NCBI GenBank assembly: GCA_020650975.1 | Contig: JAIPMN010000729.1 | Location: 5,490-45,815, forward strand | DNA from: Apostichopus californicus | Lineage: Eukaryota; Echinodermata; Holothuroidea; Aspidochirotida; Stichopodidae | DNA: 40,326 nucleotides | Direction: 5' to 3' | Notes under the pieces: model-generated | Databases searched by the model: none | What the model was told of the DNA's origin: nothing | What the model saw: the letters and a program-made list of their open reading frames with translations, nothing else | Translations under genes and position numbers: made by a program | Part shown: positions 19,501 through 27,854 of the stretch, in pieces | How positions within the stretch are numbered: position 1 is the first letter of the stretch | Layout: each line of letters opens with the position of its first letter

Positions 19501-22139
19501 ACACTGTGTCATGGTTAGACAGGTTTACCAAAACTGTAACAAGTTGGACAGGAATGAGCCCAGTGATCCCTTGTTATATCAGTAACTTTGCTGTTAGAGC
19601 GTGACTAACAGGGATTTCCTTTCAGGTAGTTTGCCCTTGTGTTTAATAACTGTTGTTTTATTAGCTCTTACAACTAACTTCCTTTCTCTTTGATTCCTCC
19701 TACAGAGCAAATCTCTACGACATTCCCACCAAGTATTTTCACAGTTTCTGTCCATGAAGATGGACGCCCCGCCCACGATGGCCGAGGTAGTGGAAACGTT
19801 AGTCAAACTCAGATCCAAGCTGGTGAGTGTTTCGTGTCGAATGCCTGCCCCAGGGGTACTCGTTTGCGATCTGGCAAGAATAGACACAAATCATTTCCAT
19901 TCATCGTTAACACAAATATAACTCATTGAATATAGGAAATTTGCTTTTGTAGTGTGAGCTTTGTTTTCTGTTTTTTGTTGTTGTGAAGGGTGTGTTTGAT
20001 ACCTTGCCTTGGGCAATAGGAATCTTTGCAGTGGCGATGGGGATGTTTGTGTGCATCCATGTGTACCCTTGGCTTGTTTTTAACTCTATAACTCCAAATC
20101 GTAAAACCTTGGATATACTTCAGACTTGATATGTGGATCCACCTTATTGAGCAGAAGAACCATATTCTTTTCTGCAATCGGTCAAAGGTCATTTTGAGGT
20201 CAGCAGAGGTCTGAAAGCCTTGTAAACAAAATAACTCCAAGAGTAAAGCTTGGATTCACTGTATAATTGGTATGCTGATCCACCTTATTAAAGTATACAA
20301 TCTCTATTGCTTTCTATGGAGGTCAAAAGTCATGTTAGGTCGACGAAGGTCAAGGTCTGAAAACTATGTACACAGGAAAAACTCCAACAGTAGAGTTTGG
20401 ATTGCTTTATACATGATATGTTGATCCCTAGTCTTGATGTTAGACTTACCAAGGAATAAGCAACTCATCACTCTGGCTGGCTTTAAATGGATGTAATATT
20501 TTTCGGTGGTTCTAAGTGGACTTATTTTGTTATGCATGTATGGATTCTTTTGTATGTATATTTCATCATTTTTATATTTTTTTCTGTATTTTTTTTTTTA
20601 TTTTTTGAATAAAAATTATATTTGAATTTTTGAAGCTGTTAATAAGATGTGAAAAACCAGCAGTGTGTGTTTTCTTTCGTGTGTCTTTTACTGGAGGAAG
20701 TAAAATAAAAGCAGAAGTTGGGATAGAACCAGCGACCTTTTGATGCAAGAAAAAATCTTTAACATTAGACCATTAGGTGGGACTATGTGTAAAAAAAACA
20801 TTTTTGTTAAAAAGAAATTATAAGACTCTAGCTGGACTTGAACTCTAAACATGGAGTTTGTCTCAATTACAGAGCAAAAACGACTGGGATAATGTAACTG
20901 TTGAGAATTTGTTAAGCTTGTTTCTAATATTTCAAACTTCACAATGTCAGTAGGAAAAAGCATAGAAAATCTGTGTGTGACACCTTGGCTTGTAAACTCT
21001 CTAACAAAAGTAAATGGTGGTTCAACTAAAAAAGCAGAAGTTTGGATTGAAACAGGGACCTTACTTTGGTATGTGGATGCATCTTAGGGAATATAAGAAT
21101 CCTATCATCCTCTGTGGTGGTTGAAAGTCATGTGAGGTCGCCAGAGGTCAAAGTCTGAAAACTTTGTAAACTTGATAAACTCCAAAAGCAAAGCCTTGAA
21201 TGTGGTTCCACCCTCAGTGAGTACAAGAACCCATATTGTTCTTTATAGAGGCCAAAGGTCATATGAGGTCATCCTCACCCCCCTCCTTTTCCTGTTAGTT
21301 AGTCATCAGTTGCAAGGTGTATAACCATATATTTGTCCAAAATTTCTTTTCAAAATACACACAACCGTTGTTTTTTTTTCTCCCTGCAGGATTATCTCGA
21401 AAAACTGGCCAAAGATGAAAAGTTGCAGTCGGACGTCGGTTCCTCCCACGGAAGCGATTTTACTATGTCGTCGGATTACTCGACTGGAACGAATGAACTT
21501 TCACAGGACCATCAGCTCATAGAGGACGACGACGAGCTGATACCGGAAGGGGGCGAGGAGGAAGTGGACGACTCGCATTTCCTTCAGTCCGATGCCTCAA
21601 AGGATGATGGGATACATTCCTTGTCCAGCAGCAGCACGGTGAACGACCTTGAATCCAATCACGACACGCCTTTCGTCTCCTTCGACCCTCTGGAAGAGCA
21701 GAACGACGACACCGAAAAGAGCGGCGACCCCGGCTCGAGACAGGACGAGGGGCTAGCGGACATCAAGGACAGCCGGAGCGGACAAAATGAAATCAACGAC
21801 CAGAAGAGTGTGACCGAAGAGGATCTGGTGGAAAACACCATCAACTCGGAGAAACTCAACAGATTCGAAGAGGGAGAGATCATTCCAAAGGTCAGAGAGA
21901 GCGGAGAATTCTTGTCGTCAGATGTGAAGCACATACAGGAAAGTATAGAGAACTGTTCCTTAGTCGACGGTACGCTCTCTATCGAGGTAGATGGACAGTT
22001 GTTGAACGGAGGCGAGTGTAATAGCAATAATTCCAATGCCAGGAGCAACGCCTCCTCTAAATCACAAACAGTCGAATATCTCCGAACACTATCGGACACG
22101 ATCAACCAGAACGATGTGGTCGTCGTAAAACCGAGTTGA
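7475..22139 (+). CDS. BFR1-family (nuclear segregation protein-like) coiled-coil protein, multi-exon
   Basis: I join exons 7475-7572, 8141-8308, 12099-12271, 15994-16066, 16244-16382, 17409-17565, 18274-18389, 18746-18909, 19706-19822 and 21390-22139. All introns are GT-AG and phases agree throughout. From the ATG at 7492 the product is 645 residues. Residues about 1-330 are rich in K, E, R and Q and look like continuous coiled coil. The third exon holds TVEGLDRALKNLEYQLQHKK followed by REENRLVREIETLKRS. This is the characteristic block of yeast Bfr1 and plant proton-pump-interactor proteins (pattern: I.ELEYQ..., L...EEK.LVKEI..L). Residues about 397-645 are an acidic, Ser/Asp/Glu-rich, probably disordered tail. 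Yeast Bfr1 associates with ribosomes and mRNPs and affects secretion and ploidy; the role here is inferred only from family. The frame is open 5' of the ATG to the acceptor at 7475 (phase 1), so an upstream exon may exist and the true start is uncertain. No hydrophobic segment or signal peptide is seen. Confidence 0.82.
8141..8308 (+). CDS. BFR1-like gene, coiled-coil exon 2
   Basis: The acceptor TTCTGCTAG and donor AAG/GTGAGT give 56 codons, phase 0 at both ends. It encodes EERNKLNAKLKAIRGEKFQT and continues as charged heptads to DDITKK. An alternative acceptor at GCAAG (exon from 8156) would also keep frame and drop five residues. Confidence 0.8.
8810..8896 (+). CDS. Possible in-frame cassette exon of the BFR1-like gene
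   Basis: Between a CGCAG acceptor and an AGG/GTATTT donor lie exactly 29 open codons, phase 0 at both ends. They begin RQIREAVAQLSREEIFELLS and look amphipathic and protein-like. Inclusion would insert 29 residues between DDITKK and GDILSKLEAS without changing frame. Yeast Bfr1 has no insertion at the matching point, and the acceptor's pyrimidine tract is poor, so it may be optional or spurious. Confidence 0.3.
9655..9980. repeat. Tandem duplication, 169-bp period, two copies
   Basis: TTTCAAGGTACAGTTACAAG occurs at 9655 and 9824. Both copies continue through ATAAAGTAGTTCCG, ACCAGGAAAGGACCAGCG and CATAAATCATGGCTCCCT with few differences, so the duplication is fairly recent. Confidence 0.85.
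11537..11700. repeat. Dispersed repeat, copy A
   Basis: A diverged direct copy of 12297-12482. Both contain GCAGCTG(T/C)AAAA, ACAGCAAAGCTGAA or GCAGCAAGGTTGCA, and (A/G)CAGCCTGGCTG followed by GGAT(A/G)(C)TGCA. The family is not identified. Confidence 0.55.
12099..12271 (+). CDS. BFR1-like gene, exon with the family signature block
   Basis: The acceptor is TTTGCCTTAG and the donor CAG/GTAAGG, phase 0 in and phase 2 out. It encodes GDILSKLEASLPYRTVEGLD, then the LEYQLQ...REENRLVREIETLK block that identifies the family. It lies between two diverged direct copies of a dispersed repeat (11537-11700 and 12297-12482). Confidence 0.88.
12297..12482. repeat. Dispersed repeat, copy B
   Basis: A partner of 11537-11700 in the same orientation, on the other side of the exon at 12099-12271. 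Confidence 0.55.
12700..12775 (-). mobile_element. tRNA-derived fragment (SINE head)
   Basis: On the minus strand TTAGCTCAGTGGTTAACG (A box) and GGTTCAAGTC (B box) are present. The acceptor arm does not pair properly and the anticodon loop is irregular, so this is a decayed SINE or tRNA pseudogene rather than a working tRNA. Confidence 0.5.
13775..13983 (-). pseudogene. LINE (non-LTR retrotransposon) reverse-transcriptase C-terminal remnant
   Basis: The minus frame encodes LDYCNALL, KLQRVQNTAARIITRTRRYE and HITPVLRDLHWLPIHRRINF, the conserved C-terminal end of CR1/L2/Jockey-type reverse transcriptases. Similarity stops about residue 70 and the frame runs into AT-rich sequence. The polymerase core is absent, so it is a 5'-truncated, dead fragment. 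Confidence 0.85.
15360..15705. repeat. Tandem duplication, 172-bp period, two copies
   Basis: CTAGTTGCACAATATACATG begins at 15360 and 15532. The copies differ by only a few substitutions and small T-run changes, so the duplication is young. Confidence 0.9.
15994..16066 (+). CDS. BFR1-like gene, exon EYDQKKKDIKANKDS
   Basis: The acceptor CTGAATAG and donor GAT/GTGAGT give 73 nt, phase 2 in and phase 0 out. The join to 12271 reads SLVR-EYDQKKKD without a break. The product is lysine-rich coiled coil. Confidence 0.85.
16244..16382 (+). CDS. BFR1-like gene, exon KYFNHVSDLKKQEE
   Basis: The acceptor ACATACAG and donor ACAG/GTATTT give 139 nt, phase 0 in and phase 1 out. It encodes DLKKQEEVIKQRLNTVKRKE and then EAWARYREGGERRDQLK. 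The following intron has tandem repeats that resemble the last part of this exon and its donor. Confidence 0.85.
16630..17200. repeat. About 160-bp tandem repeats resembling the exon 16244-16382 end
   Basis: AGCTGCAAGAGA occurs at 16757, 16924 and 17084 (spacings 167 and 160). Each is followed by purine-rich sequence, A-rich sequence, TATTGTT(C/T)CCTC, CTTCTTC and C/T-rich DNA. GGAGATAGACTCAAAACAAG in the second unit resembles GAGATCAACTCAAAACAG at the end of the upstream exon. Confidence 0.75.
17409..17565 (+). CDS. BFR1-like gene, exon EIDLLYENKRQAYTIHKQDQ
   Basis: The acceptor ATTTTCAG and donor ACA/GTAGGT give phase 1 in and phase 2 out. The product is a very basic and acidic coiled coil (EKYKKHMKEYREGEKKRTEE), compatible with RNA or ribosome contact, but that is inference. 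Confidence 0.87.
17580..18070. repeat. Purine-rich minisatellite
   Basis: Irregular repetition of words such as GGGACAGGATGAGGTCAGGAGAG and GGTGGAACAGGAG across an intron. One strand is almost pure purine. Confidence 0.75.
18274..18389 (+). CDS. BFR1-like gene, exon REYDESREPHLEERQTCAAL
   Basis: The acceptor CTTCTCAG and donor ACTG/GTCAGT give phase 2 in and phase 1 out. It encodes REPHLEERQTCAALIKYLQS then YIPQEDEANLNT. A motif like L..Ei..c..L..yL occurs at the end of the coiled coil in this family. Confidence 0.85.
18746..18909 (+). CDS. BFR1-like gene, exon with basic cluster
   Basis: The acceptor TTCTCCCAG and donor CAT/GTGAGT give phase 1 in and phase 0 out. It encodes GEFTVLRRKGDSDDEGG then SGRRKKGRRQRRHSGH. 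The RRKKGRRQRR stretch could act as a nuclear localisation or RNA-binding signal (inference from composition). Confidence 0.85.
18910..19705 (+). other. Intron with a decayed tRNA-like fragment
   Basis: It holds a poly-C run (18948-18963), G runs (19301-19330) and, on the minus strand at 19210-19285, GATAACTCAGTTGGTAGAGCA (A-box-like) with a degraded B box. The rest is unremarkable. Confidence 0.5.
19706..19822 (+). CDS. BFR1-like gene, exon HSHQVFSQFLSMKMDAPPTM
   Basis: The acceptor TCCTACAG and donor CTG/GTGAGT give 39 codons, phase 0 at both ends. Sequence resembling F..L.l..P.t..ev..tl..L..KL is compact and probably folded, unlike the tail that follows. Confidence 0.87.
20040..20440. repeat. 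About 130-150 bp tandem repeat with AGGTCA words, array 1
   Basis: Units recur with TATG(T/C)(G/T)GATCCACCTTATT, GGTCAAAGGTCA-like words, GGTCTGAAA and AACTCCAA(G/C)AGTA. GGTCAAAGGTCA at 20180-20191 is a perfect direct repeat of AGGTCA-type half-sites with one-base spacing. It lies in the last intron of the BFR1-like gene. Confidence 0.7.
20715..20790 (-). mobile_element. tRNA-like fragment
   Basis: On the minus strand an A-box-like TAATGGTCTAATGTTAAAG and a B box GGTTCTATCCC are spaced as in a tRNA. It lies between the two AGGTCA repeat arrays and is probably a SINE head. Confidence 0.4.
21050..21275. repeat. AGGTCA-word tandem repeat, array 2
   Basis: The same family as 20040-20440: TATGTGGATGCATCTTAGGG, GGTCAAAGTCTGAAAACTTT, ATAAACTCCAAAAGCAAAGC, GGCCAAAGGTCATATGAGGT. 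It ends about 115 bp before the last exon. Confidence 0.7.
21390..22139 (+). CDS. BFR1-like gene, last exon, acidic tail and stop
   Basis: The acceptor is TCCCTGCAG, phase 0, followed by 249 codons and TGA at 22137. It opens with DYLEKLAKDEKLQSD, completing the coiled-coil region. The rest is acidic and Ser/Asn-rich (for example LIEDDDELIPEGGEEEVDDS), with no predicted fold or membrane segment. It ends NDVVVVKPS. GC content is visibly higher than in the flanking DNA, as expected of coding sequence. Possible poly(A) signals downstream are ATTAAA at 22818 and AATAAA near 23903; neither is proven. Confidence 0.9.
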   Translation, partial: DYLEKLAKDEKLQSDVGSSHGSDFTMSSDYSTGTNELSQDHQLIEDDDELIPEGGEEEVDDSHFLQSDASKDDGIHSLSSSSTVNDLESNHDTPFVSFDPLEEQNDDTEKSGDPGSRQDEGLADIKDSRSGQNEINDQKSVTEEDLVENTINSEKLNRFEEGEIIPKVRESGEFLSSDVKHIQESIENCSLVDGTLSIEVDGQLLNGGECNSNNSNARSNASSKSQTVEYLRTLSDTINQNDVVVVKPS

Positions 22140-22498
22140 TCACGGATTTCGTAGTCGTTTTAGTATCGGACTCTCCGTTCTATTTCACATTTCGGTTTGC
22201 CTTCTTAACTCTCTTTCTCAGTTTCGTAGATATTTCAGATGAGGGAGATATAAAAGAGCTATATTCTCGGATTTGATTTGTAAATAACTTTTTCTTTTAA
22301 CAGTACATGTTTTGTTTTTTTAAGTCTGAATTATCTGTAGAGTTAATTTCCATTCTGAAACTTTTAGAGTAAAAGATCTGTCCACAGGACGTTTTGTACC
22401 AGAGTCATTTTTCGTACTTACTTACAGTGGAGCTATGATAATGTTATTCAAGTATGCAACAGATGGTTGGTAGTCAGAGCAAATTAGAAACAGCTGGT

Positions 22499-22569
22499 TT
22501 CCAATGACCTTCTTATGAGAATGTTCAATTATTAATAGTTTTAACATTCTCATAATAAGGTCGTTGGAA
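22499..22569. repeat. 71-nt hairpin, 27-nt arms with 17-nt loop
   Basis: Left arm 22499-22525 starts TTCCAATGACC and right arm 22543-22569 ends GGTCGTTGGAA. As plus-strand RNA only one C-U mismatch and one U-G wobble occur. A third partial copy of the arm, TTTCAATGACCTTTTAATAC, follows near 22592. Size and pairing fit a pre-miRNA, but a small foldback element explains it equally well. Confidence 0.75.
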
Positions 22570-22927
22570 GTGATGTGATTATCCGCCGGTTTTCAATGAC
22601 CTTTTAATACGAGAGTGTTTAATGGATAATCACTGCATATTCAGTAGCGAATAAGTAATGAATATGATATGAATATACACCACTGAATAGCAAAGTGTAT
22701 AAATGTATGTGTGTGTGTGTAAAAACGACATGCTCTTACGGGTTCACAGGTGCTAAAAGTCAGACTTAAACTCCATGGGTTCCGTCTGACAGCATTGTTC
22801 CACGAATATTTTTTAATTATTAAAAGATCATTTGAAGCCAATTGATGGTCCCATGTTAAGAGAGAGGTTCTGGTTTCTACACTATACGTCTAGATGTCAT
22901 GGAACTATAGCGTATATTTCCGTCTGT

Positions 22928-22959
22928 GAGAAACACACCGTTGGGTTTGTGTGTTTCTC
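22928..22959. repeat. Short inverted repeat GAGAAACACAC
   Basis: Perfect 11-bp arms (22928-22938 and 22949-22959) with a 10-nt loop. No T-tract follows and no function is assigned. Confidence 0.7.
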
Positions 22960-23350
22960 CTGCCGGTGAACTTGCACCAGTGGTATTCATGGCATTACAA
23001 GGCACGAGTGAACAGGAGGTCCTAAAGGTGGGGGGGGGGGGGAATGGCCCTACGGTCTTCTGGCTGAAGGTAGTTTGAAGATGTGGACCTGGTTCACATG
23101 GTTACATTGTCTCATTTTATGAGGGACTCGGTTGGAGAGTAGATCAAGGTGTTCTGTGCACAGGCTCTATCCTGGGTTCTTAAAAAGTATCAGTTTTAGA
23201 CTTTAGCTGAAGACTTGTGATAATTCTTTTGCTTCTGTTTGTAAGTTGTCACAGAGAAACACCAAACAAAAATCAAGATTGCTGTGAAATAGTTTGAGAT
23301 CAAGGGTTGTGGAAGGATAGTTGTAAAAGTGTGTGTGTGTGCATTTGTTT

Positions 23351-23522
23351 TGTATTCTGACCGAGGACTTGAACAAAAGAATTCCTGGTTCTCGGTTGTG
23401 ATTTCTAAAGAATCACCATGTCCTCGGAAGAATTCTATTGTATGGGGAATTGTTAAGGTTAGGGTACGTGGATTTGAACAATGGAAAATACAATGAGGTC
23501 CTCGGTCTGAATGTAATACAAA
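23351..23522. mobile_element. MITE-like repeat with CCGAGGAC ends, copy A
   Basis: It starts TGTATTCTGACCGAGGACTT and ends with the near-inverse GTCCTCGGTCTGAATGTAAT. It lies between GT-rich microsatellites. Related copies, inverted, occur at 33301-33470 and 33490-33912. Confidence 0.7.
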
Positions 23523-24369
23523 CGTGCGTGTGTGTATGTGTGTGTACTGAGGTAAGGTGTGTTTGTTTAAGAATACGAAGAGATATAAATTTTTGATAAA
23601 ATTTAAAAAAACTGCCGAATATTCTTTGCACGTTTGTTATTTTATTTTTTTTGGGCGGGGAGAGGGAGGGGGGTATGTATAACCATGTCTGTGGTGTGAC
23701 TGACAGACTGCGTATGTATAATTTCATTTCATCATAGGTTCATCTATGATCGTAATTAAGTAAATAATTTTTTTTTTAACAGGAATAATGCATTTACTCA
23801 TTGTTAAGTATATATTTTTATTATCTATGATCAATAACGAAAAAAAAAAAAAACGAAAATATAGAAAAACTGAATATTGATTCGCACAGACTCTTAGTCA
23901 TGAATAAACATGTTTATTTACCTCTATACTGAAGTTTCTGAATCAGACTCAGGAATTTTACCAGACAAGATGAAAGCAGGAACACCCTAATAGCTGGTCT
24001 AACCAACTGCATTACTTACTTTAGGCATCATATCATATAACATCAAGGAATAAAAAAAGAGGAAGAATTTTTTGTTTTAGGTTTATAGCTTGATTTTCTT
24101 TTTCAAAGTTCTGTATATTTTTTCACTTACACTTTATTAGGGAGAGGATGAACTATTGGCTGTTGCTTGTAGTTTTTATGTGGTTGTCAATTGTATACGT
24201 CATCTCCGACCACTCACTGTATTTTGAGTATGTATGTTTTCTTATTCCATTGATTGACTGACTGACTGAAACACCAAGACATCTCTCAAGACAAGTTATA
24301 ATGTGGCAAGCTGCATTGCCTCAAGAAGTACGGTATTGTATGATACTACATGTGATGCAGTATTTCTCA

Positions 24370-24402
24370 GGTTAGGGTTAACCCTAGGGGTTAACCCTAA
24401 CC
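24370..24402. repeat. Telomere-like inverted repeat
   Basis: GGTTAGGGTTAA (24370-24381) and TTAACCCTAACC (24391-24402) are perfect inverse arms around a 9-nt centre. Each arm carries about two TTAGGG-type repeats. It is too short to be a former telomere. Confidence 0.7.
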
Positions 24403-24898
24403 ATAGGGTTTTCCCGGTCCACAAGATATGTCATTCATTGGGCTGTATCATGCATGATGACATTGCTCGACATATTAAACTGTGTACAAAACGGTTCTCT
24501 TGAGAAATACTGTTACGTGAGGATTGGCTGACTGAAAGTTATTGCCTATACATATTCATGGAATATGGATATGAGAAACAACATGTACATCACATGTTGT
24601 GAATCCAGAGTGAAGAACATGTCATGAATTTGTGCATTAATTACAGACAATGCATGTTTGCCTCGGGACGTGAGCTTACATCTCCAGGTTTCGCAAAGTA
24701 TGCATCAAGATCGCACGTAAATGCGTTTAATTTATTCATGTGATTGGTTTCTGATGTAATTGATTTACCAATAATTTCTATAAATGTCTGCTGACATGAA
24801 TCTGTATACAGTAAGTCCATGAATGCTTATACATGTCACAAGCTATGCAAAAGTGCTGCATTTACACATCAGATGTGTATCTATCTCAGTGTCTTAGA

Positions 24899-25310
24899 AC
24901 CTCAAACCTTCAGCTGGGTGAGGAGCGGATGATAATATACTTTGTCAATTACCTCAAAAACTCAATCCTGTGGGTTTTGAAGAGGTACAGATGATACTAT
25001 ACGTTGCCAACCTCAAACCTATGGGTTTTGGAGAGGCACAGATGATAATATACTTTGTCAGATGATAATATACATTATAAAAATTATATATACATTATGA
25101 TAATATACAATAGATGATAATATACATTGTCAACCTCAAACCTGTGGTTTTTGGAGAGGTACAGATGATAAAATAGTTTGTCAACCTCAACTCTATGGGT
25201 TTTGGAGAGGCACAGGTGATAATATACGTTGTCAACCTCAAACCTATGAGTTTTGGAGAGGTACAGATGATACAATTATACTATACTTTGTCAATTGCCT
25301 CAAATCATTT
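24899..25310. repeat. Tandem array, about 60-bp unit
   Basis: CAACCTCAAACCTATGGGTT followed by TTGGAGAGG(C/T)ACAGATGATA and ATATAC(T/G)TTGTC recurs about six or seven times with deletions. AT-rich filler interrupts it near 25060-25110. Confidence 0.8.
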
Positions 25311-25677
25311 AGAACCTCACATTGACATGATCAGTGGACTGTTCATATTTGTAGGCAGACAATATGATACTATTAACTTCCTGTTTTGAAGTACAGTATG
25401 CTCCAAAGCACCTTGTAGATTATCTTAGCTCTTTGGCATTCTGTGGGTGAAGTACGGACAGGTTTATGTCCTCGGGCTACACACTAAGTACTCTGCATGC
25501 TTTGATAGCGATTGATGAAGTCATCACAGTGAAGGTCACAATTTCTCCTTGGTATTCATCTCCCACATGGTGGGGAAGTACCCACTTTATATCGAGATCA
25601 CGTTACCAAACAAGAAGAGGAAAGGATATATGAAGGTCCTACTGCATAGGTTGTAATGAGTCTGTGTGGAATGTTAA

Positions 25678-26034
25678 AGGCATTGAAGACTCGCCCCAAA
25701 CCGTGTGCCGCGCTCTGAAAAAGTTAACTTTCCGTTGCTTGCAAGTGAAGTTTTCTGCTTGTCGCTACAAAATGCAGACAGTAATGAACGTGATACCTTG
25801 TTATCTTTAGCTGGACCTGAGATGTCCATCGCTGTATCGTTTGTACATTGTGCTGTGGATATTGACCGCAGCTGTATGTACTGACTGTACACTAGTGTCT
25901 AATAACCGAAGGTAGCAAGCTGTGCGTATTTTCTGGGATCGATGGTGGTGTTTGACACTTCTGTTACACCTCATTCGAAACTAGGTCAGATTACCGACAT
26001 TAGACGTTTCTTTTTGTGCGAGTCTTCACACCCT
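25678..26034 (+). mobile_element. TTAA-flanked MITE, copy 1
   Basis: TTAA (25674-25677) and TTAA (26035-26038) flank a 357-bp element. The left end AGGCATTGAAGACTCGC and the inverse of the right end, AGGGTGTGAAGACTCGC, form about 17-bp terminal inverted repeats. No coding capacity. The TTAA target suggests mobilisation by a piggyBac-type transposase, although the ends are not classical. Confidence 0.8.
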
Positions 26035-26278
26035 TTAAGCCTCCCAGATAATTTGTGGCTGGGAGGTAGTATGAACCTGTATTAATAGGTGAAAAACGGT
26101 ATTTGAAATTCTTTTCAAGTTCTTTCCTTTTATGATGCCACCTACCCACTTTTAGAAAACGCTTTTCTTTTTAAGCCATTTGTGTTGTCTCTTAGAAGTT
26201 GTCTCTTGAAGGTGTTGTGGTGAGGTTAAGGGGTGATATATGATGATATTTGTTCAATATCTTTAACATGATAGGTGA

Positions 26279-26919
26279 ACATGCTGGCAGTATCTCGGAT
26301 CAATGTGGCCCAAGCAGCATGCTAAATCTGTGTGGTCACAGAAGCTCAGATCAATGTGGCCCAAACAGCATGCCAAATCTGTGTGGTCACAGAATCTCGG
26401 ATCAATGTGGCCCAAGCAGCATGCTATATCTGTGTGGTCACAGCATCTGGGATCAATGTGGCCCAAACAGCATGGTAAATCTGTGTGGTCACAGAATCTG
26501 GGATCAGTGTGGCCCAAGCAGCATGGTAAATCTGTGTGGTCACAGCATCTCGGATCAATATGGCCCAAGCAGCATGCTAAATCTGTGTGGTCACAGCATC
26601 TGGGATCAATGTGGCCCAAGCAGCATGCTAAATCTGTGTGGTCACAGCATCTGGGATCAATGTGGCCCAAGCAGCATGCTAAATTTGTGTGGTCACAGTA
26701 TCTGGGATCAGTGTGGCCCAAACAGCATGTTAAATCTGTGTGGTCACAGCATCTGGGATCAATGTGGCCCAAGCAGCATGCTAAATCTGTGTGGTCACAG
26801 CAACTGGGATCAATGTGGCCCAAGCAGCATGGTAAATCTGTGTGGTCGCAGCATCTCGGATCAATGTGGCCTAAGCAGTATGCTAAATCTGTGTGGTCAC
26901 AGCATCTGGGATCAATGTG
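26279..26919. repeat. 51-bp minisatellite, about 12 units
   Basis: GATCAATGTGGCCCAAGCAG starts at 26298 and recurs every 51 bp to 26910 (12 exact periods). Because 51 is divisible by three and the unit lacks stops in three frames, long open frames appear on both strands. These are by-products of periodicity. Confidence 0.95.
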
Positions 26920-26920
26920 A

Positions 26921-27215
26921 GAGCGTGGTGGCCAATTGGCTAAGGCGTCGGACTCGTGATCCAAGGATTGCTGGTTCTATTCCTGCCTAGTTCATTACGT
27001 TGTGTCCTTGGGCAAGATGCTTTATCTCACTTGCCTCTCTCCACCCAGGGGTTAAATGGGTACCTGTGAGGTAACTTGTCATTGGGCGCAGTATATAACT
27101 GCTGCCGCCTGGAGGTATTGTCTCTGGGACAGGTTATCATTGAGCAGGGGTAATATAACTTGTAAGCGCTGTGATATGGTTTACCATGAATAGCGTAGCT
27201 AAATGCCTAATATTA
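26921..27215 (+). mobile_element. tRNA-derived SINE inserted in the 51-bp array
   Basis: A-box region GGTGGCCAATTGGCTAAGGC and B box GGTTCTATTCC (26973-26983) are followed by a body with TGTCCTTGGGCAAGATGCTT, shared with the SINE at 32386. The minisatellite resumes at about 27216 with TGTGGCCCAAGCAGC. The left flank ends TGTG, a possible short target duplication. Confidence 0.8.
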
Positions 27216-27365
27216 TTGTGGCCCAAGCAGCATGCTAAATCTGTGTGGTCGCAGCATCTCGGCTCAATGTGGTTTACAGCATTATTGTGCTCACAGTGTC
27301 TCTGATCATCACAGCCGCAGTAGAATTGCTGGTAGCAATTCAGATCAATGTGGTCCAAATGCCGT
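27216..27365. repeat. Continuation and decayed units of the 51-bp array
   Basis: One good unit (to about 27275) is followed by degenerate ones such as GATCAATGTGGTCCAAATGC. This shows the SINE split or abutted an existing array. Confidence 0.75.
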
Positions 27366-27854
27366 GTTCTCTTTAGAAAATATACATTGAATGAGTTATT
27401 TGTGTCACTGCCTCTGATATGCAAAGTTATGTTAATTTTCAGTCTGCCTTAGGTGCTGTGGAAGAGAACAACTACAGTATAAGGCTGTGTGTGTGTGTGT
27501 GTGGTCAAACTAAGCCAATCATCTTGGTAATAATATTACTTGCATAATTGGTCTCTGCTCATCAAGATAACAAAATCCTATGAATAGATTTTAAGAAAAA
27601 GGAAAAAAAATATATATATATATACATCATCTTGTAGGTTTGTAGGTGGTTGATGGGTATCCAAGATGATTCTTTTTAATTTTTTACATAATGCAATACA
27701 TTTTTCCCATATTTTTCCTCGCTGAATCAGAAAAAAAAATTACTATAAATTATACAAATAAAAATACAATTCTTTAATTCAATTTTCGTTTGATTTGTTC
27801 TCATTTATTTATTTTACAAATATTAGTTATTTAGTTATTAGTTATATAACAAAC

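Larger units (their letters stand above)
22140..26278. other. Intergenic region downstream of the BFR1-like gene
   Basis: It contains the likely 3' UTR, hairpins at 22499-22569 and 22928-22959, a MITE (23351-23522), a telomere-like palindrome (24370-24402), a tandem array (24899-25310) and a MITE (25678-26034). No further gene is seen. Confidence 0.6.

Noticed and set aside
21659-22105. 148-codon minus-strand open frame
   Set aside because: A shadow of the acidic last exon of the BFR1-like gene on the other strand.
26250-26990. Long overlapping open frames on both strands (up to 246 codons)
   Set aside because: They arise from a 51-bp minisatellite whose length is a multiple of three; three frames are equally open, and one runs into the SINE.
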